A DNA stretch of 64,000 nucleotides from Blepharisma japonicum. Its lineage: Eukaryota; Ciliophora; Heterotrichea; Heterotrichida; Blepharismidae. The position numbers were made by a program, and so were the translations under genes. This document shows positions 22,262 to 32,400 of the stretch, piece after piece. Below the pieces are notes generated by a model. It was not told the DNA's origin. It ran no database searches and was given only the letters and a program-made list of their open reading frames with translations. The stretch is from the NCBI GenBank assembly GCA_949751835.1, contig CATKHK010000050.1:124001-188000 (forward strand), written 5' to 3'. How positions within the stretch are numbered: the first letter of the stretch is position 1; each line of letters opens with the position of its first letter.

Positions 22262-22852
22262 ATGACTGATAATAAACCCTGCACACGAACACTTTATTTC
22301 TATCTACTACTATATGCTACCTGTGAAATGTATGAAATCTTATTTTCGCTAATTATCCTATTCCATCGATGATGCTATGAAAGAATTCCACGATCAATGC
22401 TTCAAACAGGTCAAATCAGTTATGAATGGTAAAATAAAATTAGCTTAAGAGTTATCCTTACGATAGCAATGACTGTTGATATACTGAAAGACTACAATTG
22501 CAATTTGTATTCCATGATCGGAATTTTATCAATTAGCTTATGTGCATTTGTATATGTGAAATATACGTTTATCATCTTATATTTTATTATCTACTTATGC
22601 TGGAATAGAAGAAATAGAGTAGTGAATCTTCAAAATAATTCACGGAACCAAAGTGATTTTGTAGGGTCATCACTTAATGAACACTTAGCACCTCTCCCTG
22701 AAGGAGAAAGATGCCCTATATGTATGGAAATAGAAGGCGGAGAAAGTGTAGTTTTACCTTGTGGCCATGGGTTTCACTTAGACTGCATCAAAGATTGGCT
22801 TACAATTAATAGAATTTGTCCTATGTGCCGAGCTCCATATGAAGATGAGTAA
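22262..22852 (+). CDS. Membrane RING-H2 E3 ubiquitin ligase
   Basis: 191 residues from exons 22262-22428 and 22444-22852. The N-terminus MTDNKPCTRTLYFYLLLY and two or three hydrophobic segments (about residues 8-35, 82-105) precede a C-terminal RING-H2: CPIC (146-149), CGHGFHLDC and CPMCRAPY, with Cys/His spacing C-x2-C...C-x-H-x2-H-x2-C...C-x2-C. A membrane domain before the RING resembles plant and protist multi-pass RING proteins that begin DN.PCxRPL. The upstream exon carries one TGA-Trp. A start at 22469 would lose the first membrane segment. Ends in TAA; QTRT2 follows 21 bp later on the same strand. Confidence 0.8.
22429..22443 (+). other. 15-nt spliceosomal intron
   Basis: GTAAAATAAAATTAG, phase 2 (TG|C), A at position 10. 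It joins an upstream membrane-segment exon to the RING exon. Confidence 0.7.
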
Positions 22853-22873
22853 ATTAACTGTATTATAATAAAA

Positions 22874-23935
22874 ATGGATATTTTCTTTTACACAGGCAGA
22901 GGTCTCCCTCCTTTCATATCAAATTCGTCATTTAAAGCTCTGCAGCTTGCTCTCCCTCATTTTTACAACAATCAAGAAATTTTTGATAAAATTTCCCTGC
23001 CTGAATATGTAGGAATTCAAGATTCTTTATCATATTTAACAATCCGTGATATCATGAACCCTAGATGCCATGTATTAGGAGGAGCAAAGCCAGATTCCAT
23101 AACAGTCGGAATTCCAAATAACCAAAAAATTACTATTGAAGAATACATGTCATTTGTAAATAAAAGCAAAGTTGATATAGCTCCCAGCTTATCAGAGGAA
23201 GCAAGCTTATCTTGCGGAAATCATCGGTCAAAACGCTCAGCCAAAAATGCAATAGTAATGCTTGATTCTTGTTTGGAATTAAAAAATCCTGCATTAAAAC
23301 TCCTTGGGAATATCCAGGGTGGAAAGGATATAGAGGCCAGAGAATTTTGTGCAAAAGAAATGAAAAAGCGATCTGTTGATGGTTTTGTAATAGGAGGAAT
23401 TGATATAGAGGAAAGTGGAGCTCAGCTTAGAAGAGTTGTTGACGCAGTCTATAATGGATTAAGTGGAGATTCAAGGATGATTGTCTTATCTGGCCCTGGC
23501 AGGCCTTTAGACATTGTATACGCTGCTCAGCATGGTATCACATTTTTTGAAAGCTGCTGGCCTTTTATATTAGCTGAAAAAGGAAAAGCCTTAGATTTAC
23601 CATTAACAGCTTTTGAAAACTCTGAAAATATTGAAGATAGTGATTTTTATGAACCTGAATTAGACCTAAATGACGAAAAATTTGCCATGCAAAAAGGAGC
23701 TTTAGTGGAAAACTGTGAATGCTTAACTTGCAAGCAGCATCATAGAGGGTACATTTATCATCTCTTAAGGGTAAAAGAGATGGGAGGAAACACATTACTA
23801 GCAATACACAACTCATTTGTAATGAAAAAACTAGTCGAAATGCTAGTTAAAGCTAAAGAAGAAGGCAAATTAGGAAGCGTTTATGCAGATTTTGTGAATA
23901 AATACTGCATGGGGAGTCTCAATATAATAAACTAA
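22874..23935 (+). CDS. QTRT2: Queuine tRNA-ribosyltransferase accessory subunit 2
   Basis: 353 residues of the TGT family. Zinc ligands are visible as C281, C283, C286 (CECLTCKQHH) and a His near residue 312 (LLAIHNSF). Barrel motifs include GFVIGGIDIEESG and the block RMIVLSGPGRPLDIVYAAQHGITFFES. The weak conservation of the catalytic Asp region and the N-terminus fit the non-catalytic QTRT2 (QTRTD1) partner, which heterodimerises with QTRT1 to exchange queuine into the wobble position of GUN-anticodon tRNAs. No TGA or intron. Convergent with the next gene: 46 bp between stop codons. Confidence 0.88.
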   Translation: MDIFFYTGRGLPPFISNSSFKALQLALPHFYNNQEIFDKISLPEYVGIQDSLSYLTIRDIMNPRCHVLGGAKPDSITVGIPNNQKITIEEYMSFVNKSKVDIAPSLSEEASLSCGNHRSKRSAKNAIVMLDSCLELKNPALKLLGNIQGGKDIEAREFCAKEMKKRSVDGFVIGGIDIEESGAQLRRVVDAVYNGLSGDSRMIVLSGPGRPLDIVYAAQHGITFFESCWPFILAEKGKALDLPLTAFENSENIEDSDFYEPELDLNDEKFAMQKGALVENCECLTCKQHHRGYIYHLLRVKEMGGNTLLAIHNSFVMKKLVEMLVKAKEEGKLGSVYADFVNKYCMGSLNIIN

Positions 23936-23981
23936 CGATTTTAAGGCAAAATTAATCTTTAAAGGTAATATTACATTAATT

Positions 23982-24578
23982 TTATTTTGAACTCCACCGA
24001 AGCATGTCTATTATATATTTATAAAGACGCTTTCCCATGTTTAGCTCAGGAGTTTCACTTGGATCTGCATACAACTCATCTTTATGCTCATATGCCCATT
24101 CTAATATTTCATGAAACCCTTTGTCAGTTTTAGATTCTGACCCAGGAAAAGTTATGAGTTCTACAATAGTTTCAGATTTTTTATTATCGCTGTGTGCTAA
24201 ACTTATAATTTTTTCATCTCCTAATAATACTCAAAACCCATTTTCTGAGTAGTCAATAATAAGGCTATATAAAAAATACCTGATATTTTCCAGTCTTTCT
24301 TCATTTATAAGTTTTTCCCCGGTAATAAGGATAAAAGAGTGCCTAGATGAAGAGTCGTTAAGATACCTTTGACACCGAATATCAGCTGGGATATAATTAA
24401 AAATTAAATCTTTTGTATCTTCAATCATTTCTATGTCTTTTATTTTTTTGGAATAATCTTCAAGTCGGAAATTAGGGACTTCAAAAACATAATAAGAAGG
24501 TTCCGCTAGCTTAAATAGCAATGATTCAGTGTTTTTAATAATTTCCTTTTTATGTTTATATCCATAGCACGCACCCAT
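23982..24578 (-). CDS. Hypothetical protein with MGAC acylation signal
   Basis: 198 residues across a TGA-Trp at 24231-24233. It begins MGACYGYKHKK, a Gly2/Cys4 pattern typical of N-myristoylated and palmitoylated membrane-associated proteins. The rest is a mixed alpha/beta globular sequence with FEVPNF, LITGEKLINEER and a C-terminal helix RLYKYIIDMLRWSSK. No family recognised. Ends in TAA, convergent with QTRT2. Confidence 0.65.
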
Positions 24579-25457
24579 TACTGCTATTTTTATATTTATT
24601 ATTGAGAAAACGTTTCATATTTATTCATAAAAGATAATAAGATTACGGTTACCACCTCTCACTTTAAATAGTATTATGTAGTTCAATACAATAACACAAA
24701 ATAATGAGATGGAATTATAAGGACTCATAATTATTATTCAAACGGCTATTCTTCTGCTGTAGGGAAAATACTTTTCAAAATTATTCTCAATTTTCAAATC
24801 AAATTCCGTTTCAGCTTCTCTTTCCGACTAATCATCACATATTCCTCATTCCATATTCAGCTTTATTCATATTGAATTTATTTCCTTCATAACTCACTCA
24901 TCCACAGTTCTTAACTTCTCTTTTCCATTTCAAAGTTTAATGATTTGCCATTATCATCATCATTTTCCCTCCAAATTTCTAATTCATTCATCAACGATAT
25001 ATTCCCTCGGCTTCATCTTTATCAATTCCTCACACCTTTACATTCGCCTTTATCTTCATCTTCATATCTTTCCAATGGTTTTCTTAATAGTCAAATTTAT
25101 CTTCAAAATTTTTATCTCGACCATAATCTCCATTTTATCATTTTCAAGCAAATTATTTATCAATTATTAGATGATAGCTGACTCTTGAAATATCTGTTAA
25201 CCTGCAGTTGCAAATAGGTTTAGATAAAGCTCAAACTTGTCAAGTCATTTGCTATGAGGTGCTCTATATCAATCTCTCCAAATCCATTAGAGATTTTGTA
25301 AGAGTTTCATTAGCTTCTAGTGACAACTTCAGCTCCTTATTTAGGAATTTATTTTTTTAAGCTTTAGAAACTGATTCATATTTCCGCTAAAATATTTTTA
25401 GAATTCTTATTATAAAATCATAAAACTATAATCCTATTTGTAACAAAATTTTATATT
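24579..25457. other. Spacer with pyrimidine-rich strand
   Basis: About 880 bp with no confident gene. From about 24740 to 25160 the plus strand is strongly pyrimidine-rich (runs of TTC, TCA, CTT) and two overlapping plus frames stay open for about 75 codons, but the resulting peptides (Ser/His/Phe/Leu-rich) look like translation of simple sequence. Confidence 0.45.
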
Positions 25458-26219
25458 TTATTCTTTTTGTTTATTTATTTTTTCATATTTTTGCTCCTTT
25501 GCGTTTGCCAATCTTCTTGTGTAAGGTGTTGAATATGTTTTTCTAGGAGGATGCAGAGCATATACATCCCTCATATAACCTCTTAGTCCAGCAGGAGTTA
25601 GCAGAGATCCATTCATAAAAGTGCTCATAAACCTAACGAAATGTTCTTCTGTTATAGTTGATATAGAAAATTCACAAATACGCGAAGAAATTTGAGAAAT
25701 ACATAAAGATTTTACATGGAGTAAATCTGTGATATATTTTAAATTTTTCAATTCATTTGAACTAGGGTAAATAGCGTTGCAATATAAGCTTCCCAAAGTA
25801 ACTAAACTATTTTTAAACATTTTTTCTAGGATTTCTGATTCCAGCTTCTCTTTAGGAATGCTATTTTCCATTTTTTCATCAAATGCTTGATAAATTAATG
25901 TAGCCTTTTCTTCATTAGTCCCTTTTCCTAATAAAATTCCAATTACTAATAAATCTTGTAAATAACAATTACCCTCTTCATTACGAATTTTGTTAAGCAT
26001 ATCATTGATGTTTTTATAAATATCATAATTTGTTGTATTGATTTTAAGCAAAGCTGAGCAGTTATTGAGCTGAGCCTCAGTTAAAACCCCATTAGTTGAA
26101 AATTTCCTTAAAACTGCATCTATTTTCTCAGATTTTTGTGTATGAAAGCCTAAGCATTTTTCTGATTGTACTATTCCATTTTCTTCAGCTGATTCTGGGC
26201 GAGTTTGGACACACCCCAT
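25458..26219 (-). CDS. Hypothetical MGC-acylated, possibly EF-hand-related protein
   Basis: 253 residues beginning MGCVQTRPESAEENG, an N-myristoylation/palmitoylation signal as seen in ciliate kinases and calcium sensors. The body is all-helical; LLVIGILLGKGTNEEKATLIYQAFDE and the following region resemble the layout of EF-hand proteins (calcineurin-B/KChIP-like) but I cannot see intact 12-residue Ca2+ loops. The C-terminus is basic (RRLANAKEQKYEKINKQKE). No intron or TGA. Second acylation-type gene within 1.7 kb. Confidence 0.6.
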   Translation of the reverse strand: MGCVQTRPESAEENGIVQSEKCLGFHTQKSEKIDAVLRKFSTNGVLTEAQLNNCSALLKINTTNYDIYKNINDMLNKIRNEEGNCYLQDLLVIGILLGKGTNEEKATLIYQAFDEKMENSIPKEKLESEILEKMFKNSLVTLGSLYCNAIYPSSNELKNLKYITDLLHVKSLCISQISSRICEFSISTITEEHFVRFMSTFMNGSLLTPAGLRGYMRDVYALHPPRKTYSTPYTRRLANAKEQKYEKINKQKE

Positions 26220-26322
26220 TATTTTCGTTTAAAAATTATTAACAGAATTTATATTTAAATTTTAATCTCTCGATCTGTTTCATTATTAAATTTATACACT
26301 TTTCATATTTTATATATGATTT

Positions 26323-27346
26323 ATGTTCAAAATTAATAAAAGATGCAACTCAATAAGCTTAGCTTCCTCGTCAGTTTCAAGTGATCCACAAAAATCTATA
26401 GCTCCTAGGATGCGTGCTCGAGTTTCTTCATTTCAGAGAAACTATATAATACATTCTCGATCATATTCTCAGCTTTCAAATTCTCAAAAACAGATAACTA
26501 TGATTTCTACGATGAATTCTGAAGAAAGCCCATTACGGCAAACTCAGACATTTTCCAATGACAATCCTCAGCCATTTCATGCGAAATTTCGTTTATCATT
26601 TGATTTATCACAAAACCAGAGAATACACGATCTTTTAGGCAAAACAATAACAAAAGAGCTAGAATCATTGCCTAGCGCAGCTCATATAAAAAACCGAACT
26701 AAAAAAATTGAGAATTTAATGGTCGATTGCAAAGACCGCATAGATAAAGCTTTAGAGCATGCCTTTCGTGATAAAAATGACTATAATGAAGTAATTTTTA
26801 AAAATACCTACGAGCATCCTTTATCAAACAAATTTTTTAGTTTTATAAAAGTAGGGGACATAAAAACTGTTAGAGATATGATTATTGAAAATCCTGAACT
26901 GCTTAGAACAGTTGATTCTGTATGCATTATTTTAGACTCAGCAAACAGCCTTGCATTGGGCCTGCAGAAGAAATAATTTAGAAATGGCACAGTTTTTGGT
27001 TTCCTGCAGAGCAAATATGAAAGCTACCGATATTGCTGGGAGAACTCCAGAAGATATAGCGAAAAGACTGAACCATAAAGAAATTTATGCGTTTTTAAAA
27101 TCAGCAGCTGTAAAGGCAAGGAGAAGGAGCGTTAGAATTATGCCAGGGGCTGCTGCATATTTTGCGAACAGAGGTTATGGGATTGATATTTTGAAAATTA
27201 AAAAAAGTGATGCAGGAGTTGAAGGAAGGTTTACTAAATTGCATAGAGCGTTGAAAAAGCAGACAAAGACTATTACAGACGCATGGTCTAAAAGTTTAAA
27301 GCTTAACCGGCTAATTGAAAGGCTATTACCTGAGGTTCCTGAATAA
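26323..27346 (+). CDS. Ankyrin-repeat protein
   Basis: 335 residues from exons 26323-26919 and 26936-27346. The N-terminal 170 residues are Ser-rich and disordered. Residues about 170-250 form ankyrin repeats: FFSFIKVGDIKTVRDMIIENPELL, then TALHWACRRNNLEMAQFLVS and AGRTPEDIAKRLNHKEI. The canonical TALHWA motif is only complete after the 16-nt intron is removed, and a stop inside that intron would otherwise end the frame. The C-terminus is basic. A role as protein-interaction scaffold is inference. Confidence 0.85.
26920..26935 (+). other. 16-nt spliceosomal intron
   Basis: GTATGCATTATTTTAG, phase 0, between VDS and TQQTALHWA in the ankyrin gene. It starts GTAT rather than GTAA. Confidence 0.85.
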
Positions 27347-27433
27347 TTAAATGTATTATGCTGAAAATTTAAAAATATTTTTATGTTAAATAATACATAT
27401 ATTATTAGTCCCCCAATAGATTAGTCATTAATG

Positions 27434-29416
27434 CTACAGGTTAAATTTAGCATTTATAAGTTCTTTTAATTTTTGGCATTTTGATGATGGAACTCCTAGT
27501 GACTTAAAAAGTTGCAAAAGCTGAGGAGGAAATCTCAGCAATAAAGAAAAAGAAAGGCTTTTAGATTGATAAAGCCCAGATAAAAGCTGTGCACTATAGA
27601 TGTTAAACTCTTCACATTCTATGATAAGTGATGATATATCATTCATATCATCAATCAAATATTCCTGAGTTTGTAGCCAATGGTCTTTGGAATTAATTAA
27701 TTTTATATATTGTTCTATAAACATCTCAATAATTTCTTCTGTCTGGCCAAATGATTCAGCAATTTCAATATGAAGCGTGCATCCAAGTTTCTCACATAAG
27801 CTACTAAAAGCAATCATTCTGCATAACCCAGACATTTCTTGTTTTCGCTCGCCGTAAAAAAATAATAAAATCGTATCAAATCTATTAATAATTTCACTTA
27901 AATTTCTGCATAGCTCTGACACTAGAGAATCTGAATATAAAATGTCAATACCACAAATCTTTATTCCTGTTTGCCAAGTAACTATGAGATCCATACAATG
28001 CATAAATTTATTTTCTGTTTCTAATGACACGAAATAGAAATTTTCTGGTGCTTTCATTTTGAGAATTAATGATAATGCTAAATCAGATGCTGAATTTGTG
28101 AAAACCTTAAAAGGCAAAAGATCAATTTGGGTTATAGGGTTTGTTTGAGAATATTCGAAGTTTAAAAACTGGCTTGAAAAGCGGACTTGCTTGCTTTGAG
28201 GAGTTTTAATCGAAGGAGATTCATAAAATAATGGGATTTGAGGGTCTTGGGGAGCTTCTTTTTCAGCGAATAGAAGTGTCTGAGGGATGAGAGGGTCAGA
28301 AGAAAAGGCATTAAATTGAGACTGAATAGTAAAAGGTTTGATTTGATCAGGAGAAGATTCTGCCAAGTGTAAAGGAATTTTAATATGGCTGTTTAAATTG
28401 TTAGATTGGCTTAATCTTTCAATGTTAGTTTGCTTTTCTTGGGTAAGTAAATGATTTATAGCTTCGTAATCAACCTTAACTGTTTCATAAGTATAATCTT
28501 TAGGGACTTCTGATTTCTTAGGTATCTCCCTAATTTGATCGGTAAATTCATTCTCTTTGGCAGTTACTTTTATTTTCTCTGAAGGTTTACTGTCAATATT
28601 TATAATTTTTGGAAGTTTGTGACTATGGGCTTCAAAATTTGGCTTTTTATATGTTTTTTTCTTCAGCCTGATATCATCGATCTGAATTGTAAATGGTTTT
28701 GGATCTAAAAGCATGCTTATATCTCAAACATTTTGGAATCGCTTTTCATTATTTTCAGTCTCAAAGCAGCTAGAGCTCCATTCAATTTTATTAAATTTCT
28801 TATTGAGTATGTCATACTTTTGACAATTTTCAATTATTGGCATTTCAACCTGCTCATAATCAATTCCTTTTATATCAAATAAGCTGGAATCATCAGCTAA
28901 GTATGGTGAGAAAAAATTTAAATCGAACTCTCTTTTTGAAAAATTGTGTTTTTCTTCATTTTCTATAAACTCACAGTAAATTTCTTCAAAAACCCTTGTG
29001 TCTCGTTGATAATTTTGGCTAAAATTACTTAGCTCTGGAGGCTCAAGAATATCATCCCATTCATTATGATTTATAGTAAAAAGATCTTTCAAAGGTTTCG
29101 GTTTGCACAAAATTTTTATGATATAGATTGCTTTTTCTCTTAAATTGTTTGAGTTTTCTTTTGGCTCATTCTTAAAGACATTTTTTAGTATTTCAATTAT
29201 AGAATGCGGTAAATATGAGTCATACTTAAAAGATATAGCTACTAACTCTGGAAATTTTATTTCATACAATCCAAAAGCTGAAAATTCAGGAACTCGACGC
29301 TTCAGATCTTCACTAAATATTTTTTACAATTTTGATATTGAATAATCTCTATCTTGCTGATTTAAACTAGAAAATTTATATTCATTTCCACTGTATCTTA
29401 GTCTCCTTATTTTCAT
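27434..29416 (-). CDS. Uncharacterised protein, possible XPF-like (SHOC1/ZIP2-type) C-terminus
   Basis: 655 residues from exons 29328-29416 and 27434-29312, one TGA-Trp at 28724-28726, TAG stop. The first 400 residues are charged and mostly disordered. The C-terminal 230 read as alternating strands and helices (FDTILLFFYGE; a helix-strand-helix around LCEKLGCTLHIEIAES) followed by a possible helix-hairpin-helix, FKSLGVPSSKCQKLKELI. That order resembles the inactive XPF nuclease-HhH core of the meiotic proteins SHOC1/ZIP2, but I see no ERK-type nuclease motif and the match is by eye only. Divergent from the giant coiled-coil gene, 75 bp between starts. Confidence 0.6.
29313..29327 (-). other. 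15-nt spliceosomal intron
   Basis: Minus strand GTAAAAAATATTTAG, phase 2, A at position 10. Splicing reveals an ATG exon (29328-29416) with MKIRRLRYSGNEYKFSS; the second exon alone has no ATG near its start. Confidence 0.75.
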
Positions 29417-29491
29417 TTTATATTTTAATAAAAAGCTTTAGTTTGATAAAAACCTTGAGCCATTTCAAAATTATTTTATTATCAATTCAAG

Positions 29492-32400
29492 ATGATCAAA
29501 AACTCTGAAAAACACCAAAAAAGGCCAGATCGGAATTCTATCAACGAGGTTGTTTCAAATCTTCAAGCACGAATTGTGGCCTTGCAAAATCAATATCTAA
29601 ACTTTGTCAGCTTCTGTGTAGAAATGATAAAAAATCATCGACTAAATGTTGATCACACGCTTAGATTAGAGCCAAATACACCTAGAAATTTATTTGATAT
29701 ATTAGCTAGAGAAGGTGAACTATTAGAACAAAGTTTAAAAGCAGCAGGAAACATGAATACAAAAATGTTTGAAGGAAAAGAGTTTCAAAAAGCCTTTGAG
29801 CAAGCCCAAACAGATGTTTTAAAAATTTTGACTGAAGATATGCCAAAATCATATCAAAAAGCCTATATTCATGGAATTTTTAACTCTCTTGCTGATATTT
29901 GCATAAGCCAAAATCGAACAAGAAGTTTTGATAGTGATTTAAGACAAAATTTAAAAGAATCAGAAAATAAAATCAGTCAATTGATGGCGGAATTAAGAGA
30001 ATTGAAAGAGGAATCAAGAAAAAAGGATATTCATGTTGATTTAATGCAAGAGGAAATAGAAAAATCAAATCAAACTGTTAAGGTGTATCAAACAAAAATT
30101 TCTGAGCTCTCAGCAAAATTAATGTCAAAAGAAGATGAAATTAAATTATTAAACGAAAATTCTCAAAAAAGAGATGAGGAAGATTTTGGGAAAAGTTTAA
30201 GTAGATTAAGAAAATTCAGGAGTCCAGATGGGCTAGATTGCAGAAAAACTTTTACTAATACTTATGAATTCCAGCAAGATTCATTTAAGAATAGTGAAGA
30301 TTTAAAAAGAGAAAATTCTTTATTGAAAGAGAGGCTGTTAAAAGTTACCAAAGAAAGAGATAAATATAAGAATTCAAATAAAAGCAAGGAATTTGATGAT
30401 TATAAAGTATTTTATGAAAATCTTGGTGAAAAATTAAGCGAGCTATCAATAGCTATTGAAAAATTTATTGAAAATTCCAGGTATTTGTATGATTCATCAG
30501 CACAAGCACAAATTTCTGCATTTTCTAATGAATATGCTGAGATAATGAATAAAATTATAGAAATAATGCGAAGTAAAACAAAACATAAGCCAAGATCAAG
30601 TAGTCCATCGAAAAATAAAGAAATACAGTTAAAAATACCAAACTCTCAGAAAGGATTTGAAACTGAGTGCACTTCAACTAAAGACTTTGGCGACTTAGAA
30701 AATGAGCATAAATTAACAGTAGAGCGTTTTATTTGTGAAATAAAGGAATTAACTGACAAAAACAATATACTAGTTCGAGAAAACGAAAATTTGAAAAATA
30801 AAAGAAATGCTTCACAATCAAAACAAAGAGAGGAAATTTTATTTACAGAAAGCCAAAACAGTTTTGACAAAAATAGAGCTAAAAGGGACATTAAGGCTAA
30901 AGAAATGACAGTTTTATTTGAGAAAGAAGAAGAAATCAAAAGGTTAAAAGCAGTTATACAATACTTTGAGTATAAAAATAAAAAACCAGAGCTGAGAATA
31001 CAAAATGAAGGAAAAATAAAGATAGACCAGCCTTATAGGACACAAAATGTTTTGGAGCATATAAGAAAGCAGCTTAATGATAAAGAAAAAGAAAATCTGA
31101 TTTTGCTGGATGACATAAATAAAGCAAGAGGACAAATCAAAGAGCTCGGAGAAATACAGATTTTCAAAGAAAAATCATTTGTGATGATGAAAGAAAATTA
31201 TGAAAAAATGATAAGTCTTAATGAAAATGCAGAAAAAGTAGCATCTAATTATATCACTACAATTGCAGATTTAAATGATAAGTTAGAAAATGAAAAGAAA
31301 AATACATTAGAGCTTAAGCAAATCATAGAATTGGCAAAAGAAAATAAGGAAAAGCTTGAGTCTTCTATTAATTTTATGAATGCAAAATATAATACAGAAA
31401 AAGAATTTTATCAGAAATCTTTGGACGAAGATGAGAAAAAAATAAAAGAGCTCAGTTCAATAATTTTGGAAATGAAAAATGCTATAGATTTAAATGAAAA
31501 ATACAGGGCTGAAAATATTTTTTATGAGAAATCTTTAAAAGAAAATGAAACTAAAATTTTAGAAATGACAATAAATATTGAAAATTTTGAAAAAAATAAA
31601 AAAGAAACTACTGATGAGCTAAAAAAACTGCAAATTATTAATAGTGGGCTGATTTCTGAAGTTAAATCACTGAATTTGAAATACGAATTTCTTAAATCGA
31701 AAAATGAAGAATCCATTAAAAGCAATCAAGAAGCTTTAAAACAGCAAGTTTTAACAATTGAAAAATTAAATATAATTGATATTGGAGAAGAGAAATATTC
31801 CACTACAGATCAAGCTACAAGTCTCTCAAGCATATTTATAAAGGACAATGATTTTGAATGTGCTAATATTAAAAGTTTAATAATTTCATTTTTTGATGAT
31901 TTCCATGAGAAACTGAAATTAAAAACCTCTGTTGAAAATGATATTCGTCAAAAATTAGCAAAAATCGAAAATCTCTCTAAAAAACTATTGAAAATAAAAG
32001 AAAAAATGACTAATAATGAAAAAATTATTTCGGAGTTGAAAGAAAATATTAAGATTCTGGAAAACAAACTGGATATGTCTCAACTAAGCTGCGTGAAATT
32101 AGAAAAAGAGAAAAGCGAATTGGACTTAGAAATTGATCATCTTTCTCATATTTATACCTCAAAAATCAGAGAAAATGAGGATATAAATAGAAGTTTAGGG
32201 CTGTTAAGAATTGAAAATGATTCGATGAAGTCGGATCTAGCCAAAACAGTTGAAGAAAGCATAAAGTTTAAAGACGAAAATAAAAACTTACAAATTCTTA
32301 ATGAAAAATTAAATTCTGACATTTTGAAACTGAGAGAAAATAATCTCGAAATCAGCAACCAGAATCAGAAATTAGCAAAAGAATTGAAAAACAGCGAAAT

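Noticed and set aside
24940-25181. Two overlapping plus-strand frames of 76-78 codons
   Set aside because: Their peptides follow a pyrimidine-rich simple sequence and overlap each other in different frames; no conserved pattern.
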